DNA of 64,000 nucleotides from assembly GCA_934435205.1 (NCBI GenBank), contig CAKSAK010000004.1, positions 248,001 to 312,000 of the forward strand. The letters are read 5' to 3'. Positions within the stretch are counted from its first letter, which is position 1; each line of letters begins with the position of its first letter. The position numbers were made by a program, and so were the translations under genes. Below are positions 33,206 to 41,700 of this stretch, piece after piece. The DNA comes from an uncultured Ruminococcus sp. (GTDB lineage Bacteria; Bacillota; Clostridia; Oscillospirales; Ruminococcaceae). The notes below the pieces were generated by a model. That model was not told where the DNA came from, did not search any database, and saw only the letters and a list, made by a program, of their open reading frames with translations.

Positions 33206-34984
33206 TTGAGCATCTTTAACATTATCGGAATGGCAGGCGGACTTGGTCTGTTTTTATACGGAATGACCATATTGAGTTCGGGACTTGAAAAGGCTTCGGG
33301 CGGACTTATGGAGAAGGTCCTTGCAAAAATGACGGGAAACGTGTTCTCGGGAATACTTTTCGGTGCATTGGTAACAGCAGCAGTGCAGTCATCATCTGCA
33401 ACTACTGTTATCGTGGTTGGACTTGTAAACGCAGGCCTTTTGAAGCTTAAGGGCGCGGTGGGAATAATCATGGGTGCGAATATCGGTACTACCATGACTA
33501 CTCAGATACTGAGGCTCACGAACCTCGAGGGCGACAGCAGCGGCCCTGCTATATTACAGCTTTGCAAGCCGTCGAATTTCTCGTCTATACTTATCGTTAT
33601 CGGTCTTATCATCATAATGGTGGGAAAGAAGAACAAGACAAAAACCGTGGGCGAGATAATGATGGGCATAGGTATCCTCTTTACGGGAATGATACTTATG
33701 CAGGAGAAGATCGCTCCGCTGGCTGAGCTTCCGCAGTTCGAGCAGCTTTTTGCAGTGCTTAAAAACCCTGTTCTGGGCGTATTGGTGGGTGCGATATTCA
33801 CGGCTATCATACAATCCTCAGCCGCTTCTATAGGCATTTTGCAGGCTCTTTCAGTGTCAGGTGCTATCACATTCGCTTCTGCGTTCCCTATCATAATGGG
33901 TACTAACATCGGTACTTGTGCTACGCCTCTTATTTCGAGTATAGGTGCTTCAAAGAACGCTAAGAGAGCCGCTATGATACACTTCTATTTCAATCTTATC
34001 GGTACTATAATCTTTCTTATCGGCGTTTATATCATTCAGTATACAATAGGGCTTCCGTTCTGGAACAAGAGCTTTACAACGGGAAGCATCGCAAACTTCC
34101 ATACTATCTTCAATGTTGTGGTAACTATAATCTTTCTGCCGTTCTATACAGTGCTTGAAAAGCTTGCCGAATGGACTATCAGAGATAAGAAGAACGCTGA
34201 GGACGATGATACTTTCACTAAGGAAGATCTTCTTGACGACAGATTTCTTGTTACTCCAAACGTTGCTATCGCACAGGCTACAGAGGCAGTTGTGCAAATG
34301 GGCGTGCTGGCACAGAAAAATTTCATATCGGTAAGAGAGCTTTTTGACAAGTATGACCTTAAGGCTATCGACAAGATAAAAGAGCGTGAGGAGCTTATCG
34401 ACAGGCTGGAGGACAGAGTAGGTTCATATCTTATAAAGCTCAATGACTGCGGTCTGAACGAGGACGAGTCGAGAACAGTTACTGCGCTTTTCCACCTTAT
34501 CTCAGAGTATGAGAGAATAGGCGACTATACTATAAACATCTATGAAACTGCAGATGTTCTTTATGAAAAGGAGATCGGTTTTTCTGAGCAGGCGAAGCAC
34601 GAGCTTGATGTTGTGTGCAACGCTATTCAGGAGATAATCGGGCTTGCTATCGAAGCCACAAAGACAGGGGATATGAACATTCTCAAGGAGATCGAGCCAC
34701 TTGAAGAGGTGGTAGACAGACTTGTTGAGGAGCTGAAGGCTGTTCATATCGACAGATCTAAGAATGGTCTTTGCAACATCGAGGTGGGCGTGAACTTTCT
34801 TGATATACTCACAAATGTTGAGAGGATATCAGACCACTGCTCAAATATTGCGGTCTATCTTATCGCAAACCAAGAGAAATACAACAGCCTTAAAAAGCAC
34901 GAATATCTTGATAAGCTTCACAGAAACGGTCCTGACTATTACGAGAAGCTGTTGGCTGAATATTCAGAAAAATTTGCGCTTTAG
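33206..34984 (+). CDS. Na/Pi cotransporter family protein with PhoU-like tail
   Basis: 592 residues, TTG start at 33206 (AAGGA upstream; no in-frame ATG fits the family start). The first 310 residues hold two inverted repeats with the QSSSATT and QSSAAS signatures of the NptA/PNaS family, plus several membrane helices. The C-terminal 240 residues are helical and PhoU-like (EREELIDRLEDRVGSYLIKL, HLISEYERIGDYTINIYETA, VERISDHCSNIAVYL). It is expected to move phosphate with Na+ or to help phosphate sensing; many bacterial members are poorly characterised. It may work with the Na+ gradient also suggested by the ATP synthase. Monocistronic. Confidence 0.9.
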   Translation: MSIFNIIGMAGGLGLFLYGMTILSSGLEKASGGLMEKVLAKMTGNVFSGILFGALVTAAVQSSSATTVIVVGLVNAGLLKLKGAVGIIMGANIGTTMTTQILRLTNLEGDSSGPAILQLCKPSNFSSILIVIGLIIIMVGKKNKTKTVGEIMMGIGILFTGMILMQEKIAPLAELPQFEQLFAVLKNPVLGVLVGAIFTAIIQSSAASIGILQALSVSGAITFASAFPIIMGTNIGTCATPLISSIGASKNAKRAAMIHFYFNLIGTIIFLIGVYIIQYTIGLPFWNKSFTTGSIANFHTIFNVVVTIIFLPFYTVLEKLAEWTIRDKKNAEDDDTFTKEDLLDDRFLVTPNVAIAQATEAVVQMGVLAQKNFISVRELFDKYDLKAIDKIKEREELIDRLEDRVGSYLIKLNDCGLNEDESRTVTALFHLISEYERIGDYTINIYETADVLYEKEIGFSEQAKHELDVVCNAIQEIIGLAIEATKTGDMNILKEIEPLEEVVDRLVEELKAVHIDRSKNGLCNIEVGVNFLDILTNVERISDHCSNIAVYLIANQEKYNSLKKHEYLDKLHRNGPDYYEKLLAEYSEKFAL

Positions 34985-35007
34985 TTCAGGTTTTTGCACC
35001 TGTGGCG

Positions 35008-35048
35008 TGATATAATATGGTAAAACATCAAGAGGGACATTAGTCCCT
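35008..35048 (+). promoter_or_regulatory. Extended -10 promoter and early hairpin before pncB
   Basis: An extended -10 element (TGATATAAT, 35008-35016) has no clear -35. At 35033-35048 AGGGAC pairs with GTCCCT over an ATTA loop and TTTTG follows. The hairpin either ends the upstream Na/Pi gene transcript or attenuates pncB. Confidence 0.5.
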
Positions 35049-35078
35049 TTTGTTATAAGCTGAAAAGGAGAGAGCAAA

Positions 35079-36533
35079 ATGGACAAATTCAATTACACTA
35101 TGCTGTGCGATTTTTACGAGCTGACAATGGGAAACGGTTATTTTGTAAGCGGTATGCAGGAAAAGATTTCTTATTTTGATCTGTTTTTCAGACAGATACC
35201 TGACGGCGGCGGATTTGCCATTGCCTGCGGTTTGGAGCAGGTCATAGACTATATCGAAAATCTTCATTTTGACGAAGAGGACATTGAGTTTCTTCGGTCA
35301 AAGGGCATTTTTGACGAGGGCTTTCTTGAATATCTTAAGGATTTCCGTTTCACAGGAGATATATTTGCTGTGCCGGAGGGTACGGTGGTGTTTCCTAACG
35401 AGCCTATCATCACAGTTAGAGCCCCTGCTGTTCAGGCTCAGCTTGTGGAAACTTATCTTCTGCTTTGCATAAATCATCAGACGCTTATTGCAACAAAGGC
35501 TAACCGTATCGTAAGGGCGGCTCAGGGCAGGGCGGTTTCTGAATTTGGTTCAAGACGTGCTCATGGTGCAGATGCTGCCATACTTGGTGCAAGAGCCGCA
35601 GGCATAGGCGGTTGCTCAGGCACAGCCTGCACTATCACAGACCAGCTTTTCGGCTTCAATGCCACAGGAACAATGGCACATTCATGGGTGCAGATGTTTG
35701 ACAGCGAGCTTGAAGCTTTCAAAACTTACTGTAAGTGCTATCCAAAGGGTGCTGTTCTGCTTGTGGACACTTACAATGTGCTGAAAAGCGGTGTGCCTAA
35801 TGCAATAAAGGCTTTTGACGAGGTGCTGAAGCCTATAGGCTGCCGTCCTGTGGGAATAAGGATAGACTCGGGAGATATAACTTATCTTTCCAAGAAAGCA
35901 AGAAAAATGCTTGACGAGGCAGGCTATCCTGATTGCAAGATATGTGCGTCAAACGCTCTTGACGAGTATCTTATAAGAGATATGATATATCAGGGCGCAA
36001 AGGTGGATATGTTCGGCGTGGGCGAAAGACTTATCACCGCAAAGAGCGAGCCTGTTTTCGGAGGAGTTTACAAGCTTGCGGCTGTGGAAGACGATGAGGG
36101 TAATATTCAGCCTAAGATAAAGATTTCTGAAAACGTGGCGAAGATAACGACCCCACACTTCAAAAAGCTTTACAGAATTTATGATAAGGATAACCACAAG
36201 GCTGTGGCTGACCTGCTGTGTATTCATGATGAGGTGATAGACGAAAGCAGACCCCTTACGCTTTTTGACCCGCAGTTCACATGGAAAAAGAAGGTCATCA
36301 CAAACTTTGAGGCTAAGCCTATTCAACAGCAGATATTCAAGGACGGCAAGTGTGTATACCAAAAGCCTGCATATGAGGATATCGTAAAGTATGCGGCGGC
36401 TGAGATAGACACGCTTTGGGACGAGATAACAAGATTTGAAAATCCGCACACTTATTATGTTGACCTTTCTCAGAAGCTTTGGGAAGTGAAGAATTATCTT
36501 CTTGCGGAAAACAACAGACAAACGGCAGAATAA
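35079..36533 (+). CDS. pncB: Nicotinate phosphoribosyltransferase
   Basis: 484 residues, the long (type 2) form. MLCDFYELTMGNGYF is the usual N-terminus, EFGSRRAHG holds the residues of the phosphoribosyl site and GIRIDSGDI the conserved strand. It makes nicotinate mononucleotide from nicotinate, PRPP and ATP, the entry of the NAD salvage route. No other NAD gene is adjacent. Strong ribosome site (AAAGGAGAG). Confidence 0.95.
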   Translation: MDKFNYTMLCDFYELTMGNGYFVSGMQEKISYFDLFFRQIPDGGGFAIACGLEQVIDYIENLHFDEEDIEFLRSKGIFDEGFLEYLKDFRFTGDIFAVPEGTVVFPNEPIITVRAPAVQAQLVETYLLLCINHQTLIATKANRIVRAAQGRAVSEFGSRRAHGADAAILGARAAGIGGCSGTACTITDQLFGFNATGTMAHSWVQMFDSELEAFKTYCKCYPKGAVLLVDTYNVLKSGVPNAIKAFDEVLKPIGCRPVGIRIDSGDITYLSKKARKMLDEAGYPDCKICASNALDEYLIRDMIYQGAKVDMFGVGERLITAKSEPVFGGVYKLAAVEDDEGNIQPKIKISENVAKITTPHFKKLYRIYDKDNHKAVADLLCIHDEVIDESRPLTLFDPQFTWKKKVITNFEAKPIQQQIFKDGKCVYQKPAYEDIVKYAAAEIDTLWDEITRFENPHTYYVDLSQKLWEVKNYLLAENNRQTAE

Positions 36534-36549
36534 AATTTACATTATTGAC

Positions 36550-36602
36550 TTGAAAATAGCTACAGGTTGTGTTACAATAAACATGGTTAGTAAATTCTAA
36601 CC
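36550..36602 (+). promoter_or_regulatory. Promoter and metal box before the HMA-domain gene
   Basis: TTGAAA (36550-36555), a 17-base spacer and TACAAT (36573-36578). GGTTAGTAAATTCTAACC (36585-36602) is a perfect six-base-arm palindrome at the predicted start of transcription, where a bound repressor would block it. The same box type precedes genes 37149 and 63649 and the gene at 63992. Confidence 0.75.
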
Positions 36603-36625
36603 TATTAAGCATTGGAGGGTCAGAA

Positions 36626-36880
36626 ATGGAAAAGATAACAGTAAAAATAGACGGAATGATGTGCGGAATGTGTGAATCGCATATGAATGATACTTTCAGG
36701 CAGAATTTCAAGGTGAAAAAGGTAAGCTCTTCCCATGCAAAGGGTGAAACTGTGGCTATAGTTGATGAGGATATCCCTGATGAAAAGCTTAAAGAAGCAG
36801 TTGAGAAAACAGGCTACACTTTTATTTCCGCTGAAAGAGAGCCTTATGAGAAAAAAGGCTTTTTTGCAAGATTCAAGTAA
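36626..36880 (+). CDS. Heavy-metal-associated (HMA) domain protein
   Basis: 84 residues. One HMA ferredoxin-like domain with the metal-binding CxxC in GMMCGMCESH. The C-terminus has a basic, aromatic EKKGFFARFK tail. CopZ-type proteins of this size carry Cu(I) to exporters or repressors; here the control region instead carries a DtxR-type iron/manganese box, so the metal could be another. No copper ATPase is adjacent; the metal P-type ATPase at 42764 lacks a CxxC N-domain and could in principle use it as a partner. Confidence 0.85.
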   Translation: MEKITVKIDGMMCGMCESHMNDTFRQNFKVKKVSSSHAKGETVAIVDEDIPDEKLKEAVEKTGYTFISAEREPYEKKGFFARFK

Positions 36881-36893
36881 ATAGCTATGCACA

Positions 36894-36931
36894 AAGCCGT
36901 GGCAGATGAAAAAGTCTGGCACGGCTTTTTT
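36894..36931 (+). terminator. Rho-independent terminator
   Basis: AAGCCGTGGCAGA pairs with TCTGGCACGGCTT (one mismatch), and a T run follows. It ends the HMA transcript 7 bp before the next -35 element. Confidence 0.8.
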
Positions 36932-36937
36932 GTTTGC

Positions 36938-36991
36938 TTGACAAAACATATTTTCTGTGATATAATGAATATCGGTTAGTATACATTAACT
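36938..36991 (+). promoter_or_regulatory. Promoter and metal box for the DtxR-ZIP operon
   Basis: A perfect TTGACA (36938-36943), 17 bases and a perfect TATAAT (36961-36966). GGTTAGTATACATTAACT (36974-36991) overlaps the predicted start; its right arm has two mismatches to the CTAACC arm. A better box lies downstream at 37115-37130. This arrangement is expected for an autoregulated metal repressor. Confidence 0.75.
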
Positions 36992-37009
36992 GATATTCTA
37001 TTCTTTTGA

Positions 37010-37099
37010 TACTGCACGAAAAGGGTATGGCTAAGCTTGCAAAAAGCTTTTGTGAAAAGGCATTTTGTTTTGATAGGCTTGGCTTCGTGGCGTGCAGTA
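37010..37099 (+). promoter_or_regulatory. Structured leader of the DtxR-ZIP operon
   Basis: TACTGCACG (37010-37018) and CGTGCAGTA (37091-37099) are perfect complements enclosing 72 bases. Inside, AAGCTT (37033-37038) faces AAGCTT (37044-37049). The leader is about 175 bases long for a short operon. It might be a cis-acting RNA or a remnant inserted between the two boxes. No known metal riboswitch core was recognised. Confidence 0.45.
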
Positions 37100-37114
37100 A
37101 TTTTAAAAATATAA

Positions 37115-37130
37115 GTTAGCTATAGCTAAC
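37115..37130 (+). promoter_or_regulatory. Perfect metal box close to the DtxR start
   Basis: GTTAGCTATAGCTAAC is a perfect 16-bp palindrome 19 bp before the DtxR-family ATG. It shares the GTTAG-N6-CTAAC core of the other boxes but lies well inside the transcript, so it would act as a roadblock. Confidence 0.65.
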
Positions 37131-37148
37131 AAAGAAAGGGGCATACAA

Positions 37149-37523
37149 ATGGGAAACATTCACACGTCTGGGGAGGACTATCTGGAGGCGATACTCGTTT
37201 TATGGAACAAGCAAAACGGCGAGGTGAGGAGCATTGATGTTGCAAGGGAGCTGAACGTTACAAAACCCAGCGTATCAAACGCCATGAAGATACTTCGTGA
37301 GGGAAAGTTCATTACAATGGACGAAAACGGTTTTATCACTCTCACTGATGACGGCAGATATGTTGCGGAAAAGATCTACGAAAAGCACCTTGTATTGACA
37401 GAGTGGCTTGTAAGTCTTGGTGTTGACAGAAAAATATCTGAACATGACGCCTGCAAGATAGAACACGTTTTGTCTGACGAGAGCTTTGCGGCATTGAAGA
37501 AGCATATCAGTGAAGAACAATGA
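37149..37523 (+). CDS. DtxR/MntR-family metal-dependent repressor
   Basis: 124 residues. N-terminal winged helix (SGEDYLEAILVLWNKQNGEV, RELNVTKPSVSNAMKILREG, ITLTDDGRYVAEKIYEKH) and the dimerisation/metal region (LVLTEWLVSLGVDRKISEHD, then KIEHVLSDESFAALKKHI). The metal ligands expected near Glu/His of the dimer domain are present (EHDACKIEH). It lacks the SH3-like third domain, as MntR-type members do. It should bind Fe(II) or Mn(II) and repress the genes with GGTTAG-N6-CTAACC boxes. It overlaps the following transporter gene by four bases. Confidence 0.9.
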   Translation: MGNIHTSGEDYLEAILVLWNKQNGEVRSIDVARELNVTKPSVSNAMKILREGKFITMDENGFITLTDDGRYVAEKIYEKHLVLTEWLVSLGVDRKISEHDACKIEHVLSDESFAALKKHISEEQ

Positions 37524-38302
37524 GCATGACTATTTTTAAAGTCATTCTGATACCGTTTTTGGGTACATCTCTTGGTGCGGCGTGTGTGCTTTTTATGAAG
37601 AAAAATCTGCATTATCTTGTCCAGCGAGCCTTGACAGGCTTTGCGGCAGGAGTAATGGTGGCGGCAGGAGTGTGGAGCTTGCTAATACCCTCTATGGAGC
37701 AATCGACGAAAATGGGCAGACTGAGGTTTGTTCCTGCGGCGGTAGGATTTCTGCTGGGAGTATTTTTTCTGCTTTTTCTTGACAGGGTGATACCGCACCT
37801 TCACATGAATGCTACCGAACCAGAGGGTGCAAAGAGCAGTTTTCAGCGCACAACGATGCTTGTGCTTGCGGTGACGCTTCACAATATCCCAGAGGGAATG
37901 GCTGTTGGCGTTGTGTATGCAGGCTGGGCGGCAGACCGCCATGCAATAAGCGCCGCTGGTGCGTTGGCATTATCCCTCGGTATCGCAATACAGAACTTTC
38001 CAGAGGGTGCGATAATATCCATGCCACTGCGTTCGGAGGGCATGGGTAAGGGAAAAGCATTTGTCTACGGTGTGCTATCGGGGGTTGTCGAGCCTGTGGG
38101 AGCTGTGCTTACGATACTTTTGGCGCAATTTATAATCCCTGTTTTGCCGTATCTTCTAAGCTTTGCGGCAGGTGCAATGATATACGTTGTGGTGGAGGAG
38201 CTTATACCTGAAATGTCGGAAGAGCCGCACTCCAACGTGGGAACGATAGTTTTTGCGATGGGCTTTGTGCTTATGATGATTCTTGATGTGGCGCTTGGAT
38301 AG
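37520..38302 (+). CDS. ZIP-family divalent metal transporter
   Basis: 260 residues and about eight helices. The paired signature is complete: HNIPEGMAVGVVY in helix 4 and NFPEGAIISMPL in helix 5. A weak cytoplasmic His-containing segment (VIPHLHMNATEPEG) lies between helices 3 and 4, as in ZupT-like proteins. It would import Zn2+, Fe2+ or Mn2+. It starts inside the end of the DtxR-family gene (ATGA), and both share the metal-boxed promoter, so uptake should be shut off when the metal is plentiful. Confidence 0.9.
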   Translation: MSMTIFKVILIPFLGTSLGAACVLFMKKNLHYLVQRALTGFAAGVMVAAGVWSLLIPSMEQSTKMGRLRFVPAAVGFLLGVFFLLFLDRVIPHLHMNATEPEGAKSSFQRTTMLVLAVTLHNIPEGMAVGVVYAGWAADRHAISAAGALALSLGIAIQNFPEGAIISMPLRSEGMGKGKAFVYGVLSGVVEPVGAVLTILLAQFIIPVLPYLLSFAAGAMIYVVVEELIPEMSEEPHSNVGTIVFAMGFVLMMILDVALG

Positions 38303-38368
38303 GAGTTTTTTATGTTTACATAGGGATCATCTTTATGCAGGGTAAGTGTATTGAATATCTTTTTATAT

Positions 38369-38413
38369 AGCTGGGCATATCATTTTGAAATGGTATGCTC
38401 GGCTTATTTTTTT
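38369..38413 (+). terminator. Rho-independent terminator after the ZIP gene
   Basis: AGCTGGGCATATCATTT faces AAATGGTATGCTCGGCTT in a long stem with small loops, then ATTTTTTT. Confidence 0.75.
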
Positions 38414-38444
38414 GCCTTGAATGACATTTGTTAATTTGTTTATC

Positions 38445-38483
38445 TTAAACGTTTAACATTAATGTAAAATGTAAACGTTTTTA
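38445..38483 (+). promoter_or_regulatory. Twin LacI/CcpA-type operators upstream of the mannanase
   Basis: TTAAACGTTTAA (38445-38456) is a perfect palindrome around a central CG. TGTAAACGTTTTTA (38470-38483) fits the cre pattern with one mismatch. Their centres are 26 bp apart. They could bind CcpA or a local LacI-family mannan regulator; none is encoded here. In the 418-bp gap 38303-38720 these and two promoter candidates are the only signals I see. Confidence 0.5.
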
Positions 38484-38623
38484 ACTATTGCTTTCTTTGA
38501 CAATAGCAGACAAAAATAATAGAAAATGATGATTACTTATAGCATAATGAACTAAGTTTCTGCGCCCTTGTTTGTCTAAAACAATGATTTTTTAAAATTC
38601 GCTTACTTAATCGTTTTATAAGA

Positions 38624-38652
38624 TTGACATAAAATTAAGTTTGTGATAAAGT
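38624..38652 (+). promoter_or_regulatory. Promoter of the mannanase gene
   Basis: TTGACA (38624-38629), a 17-base spacer and TAAAGT (38647-38652), 69 bp before the chosen start. Another TTGACA at 38497-38502 with a weak TAGAAA lies nearer to the operators. Confidence 0.65.
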
Positions 38653-38720
38653 AATTTTGCAATAAACAAGTAAGCTAAATTAATCGGATTTTAGCTAACA
38701 TGATGAAAAGGAGTATGGTT

Positions 38721-41700
38721 ATGACAGGAGTAATGAGAAGATTTTCTGCGGCTCTGGCGGCTGCGGCAATGGCTGTTAGCATTGTGCCTTTCGCAGATAT
38801 CAGCGCATATGCGGAGTATGCGGCGGCACACCCGGAAGGATTTGTTTATGCTGACGGCTCAAAGTTTATGTGTGACGGAAGCCCTTACTATTATGGCGGC
38901 ACGAATTGCTATTATCTCACCTATAAGTCAAAGAGCGAGGTGAAGAACGTTTTCGATGACGCTTCAAAAATGGGGCTTAAAGTAATAAGAATTTGGGGAA
39001 ATCTTGACGTTGGTAAGAAAACAGGCAAGATCGACTCACAGTCTGGTCACGAGGTCTTTGAGGGCAACAATGACGGAACGGGCGAAAAGGACGGCGTTTA
39101 TTTCCAGTATTGGGACGATAAAGCCGGCAAGCCTGTTGTGAACGAGGGCGAGGACGGTCTGAGACGGCTTGACTACATCATAAAGCAGGCTGAAGAACAT
39201 AATATGAAGCTCGTTATCACGTTCACGAACTATTGGGAAGCGTTCGGTGGAATGGGTCAGTATGTAAAGTGGTATCAGATGTCACAGGGCAAGAGCGTTG
39301 GAAACAGCAAGGTCGATGAAAAGGACACCTGCGATTTCTACACCAATGAAACTATCAAGGGTTGGTATAAGGACTATATCAAGACTTTGTTAAATCACAC
39401 CAACTACTATACAGGCGAGAAGCTTATGGATTCTGAAGCTGTTTTTTCTTGGGAGCTTTCAAACGAGCCGAGATGTACTGTTGACGAGTTCTGCAAGGAC
39501 GATATTCTTTATAACTGGGCAAAGGAAACGTCAGCATATGTAAAGTCTATCGACCCTTATCACATGGTATCTGTTGGCGACGAGGGCTTCTATAACCTTG
39601 GTTATCAGGAGGCTGCAAAGCAAGATCTCCCGTCTGCCGCATATTCGGGCTACTATGGAGTTGATTTCAACAAGCTTATGACTATCGACACTGTAGACTT
39701 CGGCACGCCGCATATGTACGTTGACCAGTGGGGCTTTGACCTTGGCGATGATGATCTTGAGTGGATAAAGCGCCATGCACAGACCACAGCTTCCGCTGAT
39801 AAGCCTGTTATCTTCGAGGAGTTTGGTCTTACAGACAAGACAAAGCGTGACGCCGCTTATTCCGATTGGCTGGATATCGTAACAGGCGACTACTACGAGG
39901 GTGTCGAATATCAGGGCTTCAACTACTGGATGATAGCTTCTTATCTTGATGACGGCACTCTTTATCAGGACTATGACGGATACACAGTTTACGGTCCTGA
40001 GGGCGTTGACAAGACGGACAGCACAAGAACTCTTATGATGAACGGTGCTGCAAAAATGGAAAAGAAGAACATTGTAAACACCACTGACAAGTCTACATAC
40101 ACCTTTGACAGAAGCAAGTCAGGCGATGTTGTGGTGAATGTTTCCATGAAAGAGGGCGGCATAAGCGGTGTTGAGGTCGGCGGAAAGAAACTCTCGTCAG
40201 ACGATTACACCATAAGTGGCAACGCTGTTACTATCAAGGCTTCTTATCTTAAAAGGCAGGAGCTTGCAAAGTATTCGTGCAGGATACTCACAACAGGCGG
40301 CAATCAGCCTAAGTTCAATCTGACAGTGAGCGACAGCTCTATCCCTAAGCCTGTTATCTCACCTGAGATAATCTCTGTTGACGTAAACCCTAAGAAGTGC
40401 AGTGATGTTGATATCACCATGGACCGCAAGACAAGCGAATTCAGGGGAATTATTGCTGATGGAAAGACACTCGCAGAGGGTACAGATTACACTGCTTCGG
40501 GCGACACTGTTACCCTTAAAAGAACATATCTCAAGACGCTTTCAGCAGGCATTGTGACCCTCACATTTGATTTCTATGAGGGCGAGGACAGAGAGCTTAC
40601 AATAAATGTTTCCGACACCACAGGCCTTGATGAGCTTGACACATTCGAGAGCTATTCGGACGATAAGGCGCTTTGGTCGGCTTATTCAAGAAACACAGGC
40701 GGCAACGAAGTTTCACTTTCTCTTACAACAAAGAACGGCTCAAAGGCGCTTGCTTTCGGCTATGATATCGGCTCGCCGAACGGCTACTGCGGAGTAAATC
40801 ACCCGATTGCAGTGAGAAATGCTTCATCATTTGCAGGCGTTGAGCTTTGGGTAGAGGGCGACGGCACAGGCAACAGCCTTACTGTTCAGCTTAGAGACGC
40901 AAACGACAACTACTTTGAAGCGCAGATAGCACTTGATTTCACAGGCGGAAAGACTATCAAGATACCATTCGCTGACTTTAAAGCGCCAAGCTGGCAGTCG
41001 GGCGGAACTCTTGATACATCAAAGCTTGATCAGTTCTCGTTCTATATGGGCGGCGACTCTGTGGCAACAGGCATAGTTTATATTGACGATGTTGTTTTCT
41101 ATGAGGACGGACAGACCGAGAAGCCACACCTTTCCACAAAGTCAGGCACATTTGACGCTGACGCTCCAAGCGGTGTAAGAACAGACCTTGTGCTTTATGG
41201 AAAGAGCGTTGAGTCTATCACAGCAAATGGCAAGAAGCTTGCAGGCGGCTCCGATTATTCCACAAACGGAAGTCAGATAATGCTCAACGAAAGCTGGCTG
41301 AAAACTCTTGGAAACGGCACTTACACACTTACATACACATTCTCAGACGGAAGCTCAGATACATTTGCACTCACTGTCAAGAATGTTAAGTCATCACACA
41401 CTCACAGCTACACCGCAAAGGTAACAAAGGAAGCTACTTGCACAACAGATGGCGAGAGAATTTACACTTGTACTTGCGGAGACAAGTACACTGAAACTAT
41501 CCCTGCAAAGGGTCACAGTTGGGTAAAGGGCGAGACAGTTGCTCCTACAGAGAACGAAAAGGGCTACACTATCTACACCTGCGCTTCCTGCGGCGAGACA
41601 AAGAAGGACGATTACACCGACCCTATCGGTCACAGGCACAGCTATACCCTCACATCAACAAAGGCTGCAACTTGCGAAGCTGACGGCGAAAAGGTATACA

